Shown: positions 27,895 to 37,875 of the stretch, piece after piece
How positions within the stretch are numbered: the stretch's first letter is position 1
Layout of the letters: each line of letters starts with the position of its first letter
Source: Cellulomonas composti
Lineage (GTDB): Bacteria > Actinomycetota > Actinomycetes > Actinomycetales > Cellulomonadaceae
NCBI RefSeq assembly: GCF_007990245.1
Contig: NZ_BJWG01000006.1
Span: forward strand, 62,001 to 126,000
Direction: 5' to 3'
Length of the DNA: 64,000 nt
Notes under the pieces: model-generated
The model's input: the letters and a program-made list of their open reading frames with translations, nothing else
The model's database searches: none
Told to the model about the DNA's origin: nothing
Position numbers and translations under genes: made by a program

Positions 27895-30800
27895 TCACCG
27901 GGTGCCGCGATCGGCCGCCGCGGCGACGTCGCCCAGGATCACGGCGTCGACGAGCTGGCGGGCCCAGGCCAGTACCGCGCGGCCGTGCAGCGGCTTGCCG
28001 CCGACTCGCGCGGTCGTCGGGAAGGGCACGAGCACGGTGCGCAGTGCGGGCTTGAGGACTGCGCCGGGGTACAGCCGCTTGAGGCGGAGCTGGGCGGACT
28101 CGGGCAGCTCGACGGGCGCGAAGCGCACGAAGCGGCCCTGTGCGGTGACGTCCGTCAGGCCCGCTCGTCGGACGTGCTGGCGGAACCGCGCGACGTCGAA
28201 CAGCGCCTCGACGGGCTCGGGCACGGCGCCGTAGCGGTCGACCAGCTCGGCGTGCACCTCGGCGAGGGCCGCCTCGTCGGCCGCGACCGCGATCTTGCGG
28301 TAGGCCTCCAGCCGCAGCCGCTCGTGCGCGATGTAGTCGTGCGGGAGGTGCGCGTCGACGGGCAGCTCGATCGTGACGTCCGGCTGCTCCTCGGGCACGT
28401 CGTCGCGGAACGCCGCGACCGCCTCGCCGACCATCCGGATGTACAGGTCGAAGCCCACGCCCTCGATGTGCCCCGACTGCTCACCGCCCAGCAGGTTGCC
28501 GGCGCCACGGATCTCGAGGTCCTTCATCGCCACGGCCATGCCGGCGCCGAGGTCGGTGTTCGCGGCGATCGTCTGGAGCCGGTCGTGCGCGGTCTCGGTG
28601 AGCGGCTTCTCGGGCGGGTACAGGAAGTACGAGTACGCGCGCTCGCGCCCGCGGCCCACCCGGCCGCGCAGCTGGTGCAGCTGCGAGAGGCCCAGCAGGT
28701 CGGCACGCTCCAGGATGAGCGTGTTCGCGTTGGAGATGTCCAGCCCGGTCTCGACGATCGTCGTGCAGACCAGCACGTCGAACCGCTTCTCCCAGAAGTC
28801 GACGATGACGCGCTCGAGCTGGTGCTCGTGCATCTTGCCGTGCGCCACGGCGATGCGGGCCTCGGGGACGAGCTCGGCCAGCCGCGAGGCCGTCCGTTCG
28901 ATCGACTCCACGCGGTTGTGCACGTAGAACACCTGGCCCTCGCGCAGCAGCTCCCGGCGGATCGCGGCGGTGATCTGCTTCTCCTCGTACGCGCCGACGA
29001 ACGTGAGGACCGGGTGCCGCTCCTCCGGCGGGGTCGCGAGCGTCGACATCTCGCGGATGCCGGTGACGGCCATCTCGAGCGTGCGCGGGATCGGCGTCGC
29101 CGACATCGCGAGCACGTCGACGTTGGTGCGCAGCGCCTTGAGCGTCTCCTTGTGCTCGACGCCGAACCGCTGCTCCTCGTCGACCACGACGAGCCCGAGG
29201 TCCTTGAACCTGATCTCGCCCGTCAGGAGCCGGTGCGTGCCGATCACGACGTCCACCGACCCGTCGGCCAGGCCCTCGACGACCGCCTTCGCCTCCTTGT
29301 CCGTCTGGAACCGCGACAGCGCCTTGACGTTCACGGGGAACGCCGCGTAGCGCTCCGCGAACGTGTCGAGGTGCTGCTGGACGAGCAGCGTCGTCGGGAC
29401 GAGCACCGCGACCTGCTTGCCGTCCTGCACGGCCTTGAACGCGGCGCGCACCGCGATCTCGGTCTTGCCGTACCCGACGTCGCCGCACACCAGCCGGTCC
29501 ATCGGGATCGGCTTCTCCATGTCCGCCTTGACCTCGTCGATCGTCGCCGCCTGGTCGGGCGTCTCGACGTACGCGAACGCGTCCTCGAGCTCGCGCTGCC
29601 AGGGCGTGTCCGGCCCGAACGCGTGCCCCGGCGTCGCCATCCGCGCCGAGTACAGCCGGATCAGCTCGCTCGCGATCTCCTTGACCGCCTTGCGGGCGCG
29701 GCTCTTCGTCTTGGCCCAGTCGGTGCCGCCCATCCGGCTCAGCGAGGGCGCCTCGCCGCCCACGTACTTGGTCACCTGGTCGAGCTGGTCGGTCGGGACG
29801 AACAGCCGGTCGCCGGGCTGGCCGCGCTTGGACGAGGCGTACTCGATCACGAGGTACTCGCGCGTGGCCGCGCTCGCGCCCGACCCGATCGTGCGCTGCA
29901 CCAGCTCGACGAACCGGCCCACCCCGTGCTGCTCGTGCACGACGAAGTCGCCCGCGCGCAGCGCGAGCGGGTCGACGACGTTGCGCCGCCGGCTCGGCAT
30001 CCGCCGCATGTCGCGTGTGCTGGCCCCCGCGCGGCCCGTGAGGTCCGCCTCGGAGAGCACCGCGAGCCGCAGCCCCTCGGCGACGAAGCCCGGACCCACG
30101 GGCGCGGGGGTGACGAGCACGACGCCGCCCTCGGGCTCCTCGTCCACCGACGTGACGAGCCGCGCCGGGGTGTCCGCCGCGCGCAGCTGCTCGACCATGC
30201 GCTGGGCCGGCCCGTGCCCCTCGGTCGCGAGCACCAGCCGCCAGCCGGCCCGCTGCAGCGCGCGCAGGTCCGCCACGGCGCGATCGAGCTCGCCGCGGTA
30301 GCGCTCGACGTCGCGCGCCGCCACGACGAGCGTGTGCGCGTCCTCACCGCGGACGGCGGCCGCCGCCTCGTCGTCGTCGGCGCCCGCGTCCAGCGTGAAG
30401 CCCGACAGCGTCCACCAGCCCAGCCCGCGCACCGCCGCGAGCGCTCGCACGTCGGCGAACGTCGCGAACGACGCGGCGGACAGGTCCAGCGGCGTCGCGG
30501 CGCCCGCGGCGGCCGACGTCCAGGCCGCCTCGAGGAACTCCTGCGTCGTCGCGACCAGGTCGTGCGCGCGGCGACGGATGCGCTCGGGGTCGATCAGGAC
30601 CAGCAGCGCACGGTCGTCGACGAGGTCCAGCACCGGCACCAGGTCGTCGACGAGCGCGGGTGCGAGCGACTCCATGCCCTCGACCGCGATGCCCGCCGCG
30701 AGCTTGTCCAGCATGTCCGCGGCCCCCGGCAGCCGCTCGACGAGCGCCGCGGCCCGCGCGCGCACCTCGTCGGTCAGCAGGATCTCGCGGCACGGCGGCG

Positions 30801-31521
30801 CCCACACGCCGTGGTCCGCGACCTCGAGGCTGCGCTGGTCCGCGACCGAGAACCAGCGGATCTCCTCGACGTCCTCGCCCCACAGCTCGACGCGCAGCGG
30901 GTGGTCCTCGGTGGGCGGGAACACGTCGAGGATCCCGCCGCGCACCGCGAACTCGCCGCGCTTCTCGACCATGTCCACCCGGCTGTAGGCCGCGTCGACG
31001 AGCCGCACCGTGAGGTCCTCCAGGTCGACCCGGTCCCCCACCGACACCTCCACGGGGCGCAGGTCGCCCAGCCCCGCGACCACGGGCTGCAGCAGCGCGC
31101 GCACGGGCACGACGAGCACGCGGACCGGACCGGCCGGACCGGGCTCGTCGGTCGGGTGCGCGAGCCGGCGGAACACCGCGAGCCGGCGGGCGACGGTGTC
31201 GGCACGCGGCGAGAGCCGCTCGTGCGGCAGCGTCTCCCAGGCGGGCAGGACTGCCACCTCGTCGGGCGTGACGTAGCAGCGCAGCGCGGCCGCGAGCTCG
31301 TCGGCGTCGCGTCCCGTCGCGGTCACGACGACGAGCGGCCGACCGCCCGCGCGACCCGCGCCCGCACCGCCCGGGACACCGTCCGCGAGCGCCGCCAGCA
31401 GGGGCGGCCGCACACCCGCAGGACCCACGACGTCGAGCTCGCCGCGCGCCGGCAACGCCTCGAGGGCCGCGGTGGCGGCCGGGTCGGCGAGCAGGAGGGG
31501 CAGCAGTCCGGTGAGGTCCAT
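27895..31521 (-). CDS. mfd: Transcription-repair coupling factor Mfd
   Basis: A 1208-residue Mfd of full length. UvrB-like domains come first (TPDEVAVLPAWETLPHERLSP, then EKRGEFAVRGGILDVFPP), followed by the RNA polymerase-interaction domain near FVVHEQHGVGRFVELVQR. The RecG-like translocase has Walker A GDVGYGKTEIAVRAAFKA (about residue 690), DEEQRFG (motif II), VLAMSATPIPRTLEMA and HNRVESIE; the C-terminal TRCF domain follows (DVTIELPVDAHLPHDYIAHE). Mfd removes RNA polymerase stalled at DNA lesions and recruits UvrA. The ATG at 31521 has AAAGG about nine bases upstream. An orphan gene follows after six bases. Confidence 0.96.
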   Translation of the reverse strand: MDLTGLLPLLLADPAATAALEALPARGELDVVGPAGVRPPLLAALADGVPGGAGAGRAGGRPLVVVTATGRDADELAAALRCYVTPDEVAVLPAWETLPHERLSPRADTVARRLAVFRRLAHPTDEPGPAGPVRVLVVPVRALLQPVVAGLGDLRPVEVSVGDRVDLEDLTVRLVDAAYSRVDMVEKRGEFAVRGGILDVFPPTEDHPLRVELWGEDVEEIRWFSVADQRSLEVADHGVWAPPCREILLTDEVRARAAALVERLPGAADMLDKLAAGIAVEGMESLAPALVDDLVPVLDLVDDRALLVLIDPERIRRRAHDLVATTQEFLEAAWTSAAAGAATPLDLSAASFATFADVRALAAVRGLGWWTLSGFTLDAGADDDEAAAAVRGEDAHTLVVAARDVERYRGELDRAVADLRALQRAGWRLVLATEGHGPAQRMVEQLRAADTPARLVTSVDEEPEGGVVLVTPAPVGPGFVAEGLRLAVLSEADLTGRAGASTRDMRRMPSRRRNVVDPLALRAGDFVVHEQHGVGRFVELVQRTIGSGASAATREYLVIEYASSKRGQPGDRLFVPTDQLDQVTKYVGGEAPSLSRMGGTDWAKTKSRARKAVKEIASELIRLYSARMATPGHAFGPDTPWQRELEDAFAYVETPDQAATIDEVKADMEKPIPMDRLVCGDVGYGKTEIAVRAAFKAVQDGKQVAVLVPTTLLVQQHLDTFAERYAAFPVNVKALSRFQTDKEAKAVVEGLADGSVDVVIGTHRLLTGEIRFKDLGLVVVDEEQRFGVEHKETLKALRTNVDVLAMSATPIPRTLEMAVTGIREMSTLATPPEERHPVLTFVGAYEEKQITAAIRRELLREGQVFYVHNRVESIERTASRLAELVPEARIAVAHGKMHEHQLERVIVDFWEKRFDVLVCTTIVETGLDISNANTLILERADLLGLSQLHQLRGRVGRGRERAYSYFLYPPEKPLTETAHDRLQTIAANTDLGAGMAVAMKDLEIRGAGNLLGGEQSGHIEGVGFDLYIRMVGEAVAAFRDDVPEEQPDVTIELPVDAHLPHDYIAHERLRLEAYRKIAVAADEAALAEVHAELVDRYGAVPEPVEALFDVARFRQHVRRAGLTDVTAQGRFVRFAPVELPESAQLRLKRLYPGAVLKPALRTVLVPFPTTARVGGKPLHGRAVLAWARQLVDAVILGDVAAAADRGTR

Positions 31522-31758
31522 GCACGGCCTTTCGCGGTTCGTCCTGGCACAGCCAGGCAGCACGAACGCCCCGGATCCGGATGAACGCGGGGTGCCCGAC
31601 GAGTCTACGAGCGCGCACCGACACGGTCGCGCCCGGCCGCCGGCGTGCGGTGCTCGTCGGACGACCGGACCGTGACGCGCTCGAGTCCGCATCCGCGTCC
31701 GCGTCCAAAGGCGAGCGCTGGGGTTGGTTTTTCGCCGCGGGACGGGCACCCTGTTCCG

Positions 31759-32802
31759 GTGGACTGGACCATGGCTGCCGCGGCGTTCTTCATCGGTATC
31801 GTCGTCGGCCTGACGGGCATGGGTGGCGGCGCCCTCATGACGCCCGTGCTCGTGCTGTTCTTCAACGTCCCACCGCTCACGGCCGTCTCGTCCGACCTCG
31901 TCGCGAGCGCCGTGATGAAGCCCGTCGGCTCGTTCGTGCACCTGCGCCACGGCACGGTGAACCTCAAGCTCGTGATGTGGCTGGTGATCGGCTCGGTCCC
32001 CTCCGCGTTCCTCGGCGTGGTGCTGCTGCAGGCGTTCGCCGATGACGAGCAGATCCAGCACATGATCAAGATCGCGCTCGGGATCGCGCTCATGGTCACC
32101 GCGCTCGGCCTCGTCGTGCGCGCCTACCTGCGCCTGGCCGAACGTGCCCGCGAGCGCGACGGGCAGCTCCCGCTGCCCACCGCGGTGCCGGTCGTCACGG
32201 TGCGCCCGATCCCGACCGTGGCGCTCGGCATCGCGGGCGGCCTCATCGTCGGGCTGACGTCCGTGGGATCCGGCTCGCTCGTGATCATCGGCCTGATGAT
32301 GCTCTACCCCGGTCTCAAGGCGAGCCAGCTCGTCGGGACCGACCTGGTGCAGGCCGTGCCGCTCGTCGCGTCCGCCGCGCTCGCCCACGCGCTGTTCGGT
32401 GACCTCGACATGGCGATCACCTGGCCCCTGCTCATCGGCAGCATCCCCGGAGTGTTCATCGGCGCGCAGATGTCCGCGCGGATGACCGGCGGGCTGGTGC
32501 GCCGGGCGCTCGGGTTCGTGCTGCTCGCCTCCGCGCTCAAGATGCTCGGCGTCGGCAACATCGAGACCGCGGTCATGCTCGTCGCGGTGCTCGTGCTCGC
32601 GCCGTTCGCGTGGATGGGTGTGCGTCGCCGGCACGGCTTCCCGGCGATCGCGCGCGCGCAGGAGGCGCCCGCCGAGCTGCCTGAGATCGCGTCCGAGACG
32701 GCGACCGTCGGTGCGAGCGCCGACCCCGTCTCCGTGCTCGCCGCGGACACCGGCGGCGAGTCGACGGGCTCCCGGCCGGGATCGACCACCACAGGTCTGT
32801 GA
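31759..32802 (+). CDS. TauE/SafE family anion exporter
   Basis: The 347-residue membrane protein has eight likely helices in two related halves, each starting with a glycine-rich helix: GIVVGLTGMGGGALMTPVLVLFF (about 9-31) and GIAGGLIVGLTSVGSGSLVIIGLMML (about 156-181). This is the inverted repeat of TauE/SafE sulfite or sulfonate exporters. A cytoplasmic loop of about 30 residues after helix 4 (RLAERARERDGQLPLP) and an acidic C-terminal tail of about 55 residues are specific. It starts GTG at 31759; ATG four codons later is an alternative. Substrate unknown; no sulfur genes are near. Confidence 0.85.
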   Translation: MDWTMAAAAFFIGIVVGLTGMGGGALMTPVLVLFFNVPPLTAVSSDLVASAVMKPVGSFVHLRHGTVNLKLVMWLVIGSVPSAFLGVVLLQAFADDEQIQHMIKIALGIALMVTALGLVVRAYLRLAERARERDGQLPLPTAVPVVTVRPIPTVALGIAGGLIVGLTSVGSGSLVIIGLMMLYPGLKASQLVGTDLVQAVPLVASAALAHALFGDLDMAITWPLLIGSIPGVFIGAQMSARMTGGLVRRALGFVLLASALKMLGVGNIETAVMLVAVLVLAPFAWMGVRRRHGFPAIARAQEAPAELPEIASETATVGASADPVSVLAADTGGESTGSRPGSTTTGL

Positions 32803-32818
32803 CCTGCGGCCCGTGACC

Positions 32819-32834
32819 TGCGGCTCTCGCCGCA
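32819..32834. terminator. Hairpin between convergent TauE and acyltransferase genes
   Basis: TGCGGC-TCTC-GCCGCA, a perfect 6-bp stem with a tetraloop, lies between the two stops. Confidence 0.5.
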
Positions 32835-32856
32835 CGGCGCGCCCGGGCGGTGGGCG

Positions 32857-33993
32857 TCACCGCTCGTGCGGCTCCGCGGTGCGCGCATCGGCCCGCTCGA
32901 ACGCCTGCGACCACCGCGCCGGCATCGCGAACAGCGGGACCTGGAGCCCCACGCGCCGCACGCCCGTCCCGACGGCGAGGCACAGCGCGACGACGACCGA
33001 ACCGACGACCGCCGGGTACAGGATCGCCCCGAGCGTGCTGCCGAGCACGGCGGCCTCGACGTCGTGGCCCACGGAACCGGCGGCCACGATCAGCAGCGCG
33101 ATCCACAGCGGGTGCAGCACGTAGATCGGCAGCGTCTGCCGACCGAGCGCGAGCCCGAGACGCCGCACCGGGTTCCACCGCACCGCGAGCACGACGACGA
33201 GGACCGCGACCACCAGGAACGCCGTGCCCCGGGCCAGCGAGAGGACCGCCCCGGCGACGTCGTGCCCGGCCGTGAAGCGACCGAGCGCCGTCACGCCTGC
33301 CGCGACGAACGCCGCGGCGAACGCGAGCGGCACGCTCGCTCGCTCCGCGAGGCGGCGCAGCACGCCCGAGCCGTACACGCCGATCGCGAAGAACACCGCC
33401 AGCTCGGGCACCTTGCTCCACACCTGGTCGGACGTCGTGAACGTCGCCGTGACGACGCTGAGGACCGCGAGCCCTCCCAGGACCGCCCAGGCGGGTGCGC
33501 GATAGAGCGCACCGAGCACCGCGATGTAGACCGCGAGCGCGAAGACGTACCAGAGCGTCGTTCCGGGCACGACGAGCTGGCGTAGCACGTCGAGCGGCCC
33601 GTCCACCCGGTGCGGGAGCCCCGGTTCGCGCACCACGGCGTAGAACACCGCGTAGATCAGCAACCACACGACGTACAGGTAGTAGTTGCGGGCGACCCGG
33701 ACCGTGAGACCCCCCGCGCGGAACCCCGCCCGCACACGCCCCGCGACGACGAGACCCGAGACCGCGAGCAGCACCGGCATCCGGACGCTGCCGAGCACCG
33801 AGTACACGCGGTCCCACAGGCTCGCGCCGACGTCCGCGACCGGCACGCCCGGGTCCGCAGCGTGCCACAGGACCACGTGCGCGAGCACCACGGCCGCGAC
33901 GCTGTAGCCGCGCGCCGCGTCGATCCACTCCAGACGGACGCCTCTCGGCGCGACCGCCACGGGTGCGCGCTCGCGGGCCCGGGCATCCGTCAC
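32857..33993 (-). CDS. Acyltransferase family 3 membrane protein (surface polysaccharide modification)
   Basis: The 378-residue protein has about ten membrane helices and the acyltransferase-3 N-terminus RLEWIDAARGYSVAAVVLAHVVLWHA, whose Arg and His belong to the catalytic pocket of the family. Others in the family O-acetylate or succinylate exopolysaccharide sugars, moving the acyl group across the membrane. The start is GTG at 33993, seven bases after the cytidylyltransferase stop, so the two genes are coupled at the left end of the polysaccharide locus. A second acyltransferase lies at 37918. Confidence 0.85.
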   Translation of the reverse strand: MTDARARERAPVAVAPRGVRLEWIDAARGYSVAAVVLAHVVLWHAADPGVPVADVGASLWDRVYSVLGSVRMPVLLAVSGLVVAGRVRAGFRAGGLTVRVARNYYLYVVWLLIYAVFYAVVREPGLPHRVDGPLDVLRQLVVPGTTLWYVFALAVYIAVLGALYRAPAWAVLGGLAVLSVVTATFTTSDQVWSKVPELAVFFAIGVYGSGVLRRLAERASVPLAFAAAFVAAGVTALGRFTAGHDVAGAVLSLARGTAFLVVAVLVVVLAVRWNPVRRLGLALGRQTLPIYVLHPLWIALLIVAAGSVGHDVEAAVLGSTLGAILYPAVVGSVVVALCLAVGTGVRRVGLQVPLFAMPARWSQAFERADARTAEPHER

Positions 33994-34000
33994 CGCAGCC

Positions 34001-34450
34001 TCACGGGACCGCGGCGAGGTCCTCGTCGACGCCCTCGAGCAGCGCGAGCGCACGGCGCAGCGCCGTGCTCGAGGTGTGGACGGTGTACGGGAAGTAGACG
34101 ACCTCCACCCCGACCTCGGCGAACCGTTGCTCGAGATCGATCCCCTTGGCGGTGCCGCGCCAGTCGTCGCCCTTGAAGAACACGTCGAAACCCAGCTCGC
34201 GCCAGGTGTCGAGCTTGTCCGGGACGACCTCCGCGTGCACCCGGTCGACGAAACCGATGTGCCGGACGATCTCCATCCGCTCGTTCAGCGGGATGACGGG
34301 CCGCCTGCCGCGGGCGAGCTCGAGCATCTCGTCGCTGACGACGCCTGCGACCAGGTAGTCGCAGTTCTGGCGTGCGTGGCGAAGGATGTTGAGGTGACCG
34401 ACGTGGAAGAGGTCGTAGGCCCCCGGCGCATAACCGATGCGAAGCACCAT
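34001..34450 (-). CDS. Glycerol-3-phosphate cytidylyltransferase-like nucleotidyltransferase (TagD type)
   Basis: The 149-residue protein has the nucleotidyltransferase fold: GYAPGAYDLFHVGHLNIL holds the HxGH site (residues 16-19), and the late HTSSTALRR (about residue 128) replaces the RTxGISTT motif of TagD. VFFKGDDWRGT is a further family match. It probably couples CTP to a polyol or amino-alcohol phosphate, giving a CDP-linked donor. A CDP-alcohol phosphatidyltransferase at 54344 in the same locus could use such a donor. The exact substrate cannot be told from the sequence. Confidence 0.8.
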   Translation of the reverse strand: MVLRIGYAPGAYDLFHVGHLNILRHARQNCDYLVAGVVSDEMLELARGRRPVIPLNERMEIVRHIGFVDRVHAEVVPDKLDTWRELGFDVFFKGDDWRGTAKGIDLEQRFAEVGVEVVYFPYTVHTSSTALRRALALLEGVDEDLAAVP

Positions 34451-34571
34451 GCGTTGCACTCCTGTCCGGGAAACGGGTGCCGGCATCGGCGGCGGCGAAT
34501 ACGACGAGACTAGGCCGAATCGGACATGTCGGGCAGACGTCGTACGGGTGAATTGCCACGTCCGGGGGACG

Positions 34572-36449
34572 TCAGGCGTGGTGCGTGACAGCCGTGCCGG
34601 CGGCCATCGCCGCGTCCTCGTCGGGCCCCACGGCCGCGTCGTCGCCCTCGGCGGGCCCGTCGGCACGACCGTCGGGCTCGTCGCCACCGCCGTCGGCCCC
34701 GTCGGCGACGGCCGCCGCGTCCGGCTGCTCGGGCACCGGCTGCTCGTCGGGCTTGGGGTCCCGTTCTGCGTGCTCGACCGGCAGGTCCGTCTCGACGGCC
34801 GACCCCGCCTCCGGCTCGGTGGCGGACGTCGACGGCGCGGGCGCGACGACCTCGTCGGGCACGGCCACCCCGCCAGACGCAGCCACCCCGTCAGGCACGG
34901 CCAGCGCGTCGGGCGCGGCTACGGGCGCCGACGGCGCCGCCGCGCGATCGTCGCCCGACGCGGGCGGCCAGACGATCGCGACCGGGGGTGCGCCCGCGGC
35001 GGTGCGCTCGGTCGCGTGCCGGGCGGCCGGGGCACCCACCGTGGCGAGCACGGGCGCCGGCGCCGCGGCGCGCCCCTTGTCCCGCCTGCGACGCCGGCGC
35101 TTGTGCGCCTGCGGGCTCGCGGCGTAGTACGAGGACTCGTCGGACGCGACCCGGGCGCGGTTGAGCACCACGCCGACGACGCGAGCGCCGCCGAGCCGCA
35201 CGCTCTCCGCCGCGCGCTTGATCTGGGCACGCCGCACGCGGGACGCATCCACGACGAGCACGACGCCGACCGCGAGACGCGCGATCACGACCGCGTCGGA
35301 CACGGGCAGCAGCGGCGGCGCGTCGATCACGACGACGTCGAACCGCTCGCGACCCAACGCGACGATCTCCTCGAACTCCTTGGACGTGAGCAGCTCGCTC
35401 GGGTTCGGCGGGACAGGCCCCGAGAGCAGCACGGTCAGTCGGTCACCGACCACCTGCGAGACGTCGTCGAACGTGGCCCTGCCCACCAGGCAGTCGGTGA
35501 GCCCGGCGCCACCTTCGAGGCCGAGGGTCGGAGCCAGGCTGGGGCGGCGCAGGTCGGCGTCGATCAGGAGCACCCGCTCACCGGCCGCTACGAACGCGGC
35601 GGCCGTGCGCAGCGACGTGTACGACTTGCCCTCACCCGCGAGCGCCGACGAGACGACGAAGACCTTCGGGACACCCGCCCGCCCGATCATCTGCAGGTTC
35701 GTGCGGATCTTGCGGTACTCCTCGCCCTGCGGACCGCCCGTCGCCTCGAGCTCGGACAGCACGAAGGGCGCCGACTTGCGCACCGAACGCACCGACCCGA
35801 TCACCGGGACACCCACCGCGTCGTCGACGTCGCGCGCCGAACGGACCCGCGTGTCGAGCGTCTCGCGCAGGTACGCCGCGACGAGGCCGAGCAGGAGACC
35901 GGCGAAGACCGCGGCCATCAGGTTGCGCCTGGTGTTGGGCGAGAACGGGTACAGCGGGACGGAGGCGCCCCGCACGATCGTCGCGGTGACCGTGCCGCGC
36001 CCCGAGTCGCTCACGGGTGCGAGCTGCTTGATCACCTGGACGAGCTCGCCGGCCACGGCGTTCGCGACGTTCGTCGTGTCCAGCGGCGAGCTGCCCGTGA
36101 CGGACACGGTCAACAGCGAGGTGCCGCTGGGCGCACTCGCGGAGACCCGGTTCCCGAGCTGCTTGGCGCTGACGTCGAGGCCGAGCTGCTCGATCACGGG
36201 ATCGAGGACGATCGGCAGCCCTGCGAGCTCCGAGTAGGAGAGCATCTGCGACTGCGTGTAGTTGGAACCCTGGTTGAGGTCCGTCGCCGAGCCGCTCGAG
36301 CTCAGCGACACGAAGATCGTCGCGGACGAGCGGTACTGCGGCGTCGCCTTCATCGACATGTAGCCGACGAGCGAACCCAGCACGAGCACGGGCAGCAGCA
36401 CGATCACCCAGTGCTTGCGGGCTGCGGTCACGAAGTCTCGCAACGACAT
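34572..36449 (-). CDS. Wzz/BY-kinase polysaccharide co-polymerase with long C-terminal tail
   Basis: The 625-residue protein fuses a Wzz chain-length domain with a tyrosine autokinase. Helices lie near residues 13-33 and 178-198, with the periplasmic part containing SSATIFVSLSSS between. The kinase carries Walker A SALAGEGKSYTS (about residue 270), Walker A' LLIDADLRRPSLAP, and Walker B VVVIDAPPLLPVSD. BY-kinases usually end with a tyrosine-rich cluster; here only SSYYAAS (about residue 440) is present. It is followed by a basic RRRRRRDK and 170 residues of Ala/Pro/Asp/Glu-rich sequence without tyrosine. It regulates export and length of the polymer. AGGAGAGG precedes the ATG. Confidence 0.9.
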   Translation of the reverse strand: MSLRDFVTAARKHWVIVLLPVLVLGSLVGYMSMKATPQYRSSATIFVSLSSSGSATDLNQGSNYTQSQMLSYSELAGLPIVLDPVIEQLGLDVSAKQLGNRVSASAPSGTSLLTVSVTGSSPLDTTNVANAVAGELVQVIKQLAPVSDSGRGTVTATIVRGASVPLYPFSPNTRRNLMAAVFAGLLLGLVAAYLRETLDTRVRSARDVDDAVGVPVIGSVRSVRKSAPFVLSELEATGGPQGEEYRKIRTNLQMIGRAGVPKVFVVSSALAGEGKSYTSLRTAAAFVAAGERVLLIDADLRRPSLAPTLGLEGGAGLTDCLVGRATFDDVSQVVGDRLTVLLSGPVPPNPSELLTSKEFEEIVALGRERFDVVVIDAPPLLPVSDAVVIARLAVGVVLVVDASRVRRAQIKRAAESVRLGGARVVGVVLNRARVASDESSYYAASPQAHKRRRRRRDKGRAAAPAPVLATVGAPAARHATERTAAGAPPVAIVWPPASGDDRAAAPSAPVAAPDALAVPDGVAASGGVAVPDEVVAPAPSTSATEPEAGSAVETDLPVEHAERDPKPDEQPVPEQPDAAAVADGADGGGDEPDGRADGPAEGDDAAVGPDEDAAMAAGTAVTHHA

Positions 36450-36462
36450 GGGGGGGCCTCTC

Positions 36463-37788
36463 CTAGCGTCCTGCTGCGATTGAACCACCGGCCGCCACGA
36501 GGCGGTCGACGGCTCGGGGGTCGTTTCGTGCGCCGGCTGCGACGTCGCTCGCCGGGTCGCGACCGGCGAGCACGTCCACGTGCGCGACCGCCAGCCCGAC
36601 GACGAACCAGAACATCGGCGTGAGCTGGGTGATGAAGGCGACGCTCGTGAGCCCGGGCAGGAGCGCGACGACCGCGACGAGCGCCGCGCTGCGGTTCGCG
36701 CGCACGAGCGCGACGGCGGCGACGACCGCCGCACCGAGGAGCACGAGCAGCGGCAGGATCCCGTAGTCCAGTCCGAGCAGGATCGGCGCGCTGTCGATCG
36801 AGCCGAACGCGCCGTAGCGGGTCTCGCCCGCGGCATCCGTCGTCACCTCGGAGGTGCGGCCCAACCAGTTCATCGACGGCACCAGGGAGAGCAGGTCGCC
36901 GCGGTAGTCCGCGCTGTTCGACGCCTCCGAGCCGGCCGCGGTGAACACGTCCCGCGCGAGCGGCAGTGCGACGGCCGCGCCGACCACGAACAGGGCGGCC
37001 GCCGCGCGGCGGAAGCCCGGCGAGACCGCGCCGCCCAGCAGCACGAGGCAGCCGACGAACGCGAGCACCGTCGAGACCATGCCGATGCGGCTGAAGGTGA
37101 CGACCGCGGCGAACCCGACCGCCGCCAGGGTCGCCGCCTTGAGGGCCGGCCGCAGCCGACTGCACCACACGAACGGCACCGACATCGCCAGGCCGCCGCC
37201 GAGCGCGATCGCGCTGCCCCACGCCCCCTCGACGCGCGGTACTCCGCCGCGCCACCGGATCCCGGACCACCGCGCATACCCCGCGCCGCCCCCGAGATGC
37301 AGCCCGACGAACAGGTTGTGCTGCGTGACGAACTCGAGGATCGCGAGCAGCGCGACGACCCCGAACGCGACCGCGATCACCGTGGCGACGACGTCCTCGC
37401 GGACCCGCATGCCGAGCACGCGGCCGGCCAGGTAGGCGACCCCCCAGCCGAACACCGCCGCGAACGCGCGCTCGAGGGTGACGAAGCCGGCGACGAACGA
37501 CACCGCGATGACGCCGAGCACCAGGAGCATCACTGCGTCGAACGCCCGCAACCGGATGCCGGACCCGGACCACAGCGCGAGGATGCTGCCGAGGAAGGCC
37601 GCCGTCAACGGCGTCACGAACACGACGAACGAGCCCCCGACCCACGGGGGCACGAAGCACATGAACGCGAGGCACGCGCACAGACCGAGCAGAGGGACCT
37701 CGCGCACGACGACGACGAACACGGCGCCGAGCGCGAGCAGGACGAGCAGGATCGCGAGCCCGTCCACACTCGAGAGCGCCGCAGTCAT
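36463..37788 (-). CDS. O-antigen ligase/polymerase-like membrane protein (Wzy)
   Basis: The 441-residue protein has about twelve membrane helices with a large extracytoplasmic loop near residues 270-340. The loop holds SNSADYRGDLLSLVPSMNWLGRTSEVTTDA, and WSGIRWRGGVPRVEGAWGSAIALG lies near 175-200. Such layouts belong to Wzy polymerases and O-antigen ligases (Wzy_C). It lies 13 bp upstream of the co-polymerase gene, so Wzy and Wzz/BY-kinase form one transcription unit. GGAGGAGG precedes the ATG. A pair of direct TTCACCC repeats lies about 90-115 bp upstream of its start. Confidence 0.82.
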   Translation of the reverse strand: MTAALSSVDGLAILLVLLALGAVFVVVVREVPLLGLCACLAFMCFVPPWVGGSFVVFVTPLTAAFLGSILALWSGSGIRLRAFDAVMLLVLGVIAVSFVAGFVTLERAFAAVFGWGVAYLAGRVLGMRVREDVVATVIAVAFGVVALLAILEFVTQHNLFVGLHLGGGAGYARWSGIRWRGGVPRVEGAWGSAIALGGGLAMSVPFVWCSRLRPALKAATLAAVGFAAVVTFSRIGMVSTVLAFVGCLVLLGGAVSPGFRRAAAALFVVGAAVALPLARDVFTAAGSEASNSADYRGDLLSLVPSMNWLGRTSEVTTDAAGETRYGAFGSIDSAPILLGLDYGILPLLVLLGAAVVAAVALVRANRSAALVAVVALLPGLTSVAFITQLTPMFWFVVGLAVAHVDVLAGRDPASDVAAGARNDPRAVDRLVAAGGSIAAGR

Positions 37789-37875
37789 GCCACCTCCTCC
37801 GCACGTCGGCGCACGCGCGCCCGGGGCGCCAGTATGCGCCCGTGACCGGCTCAAACCGGACATCCAGGGCGCATC

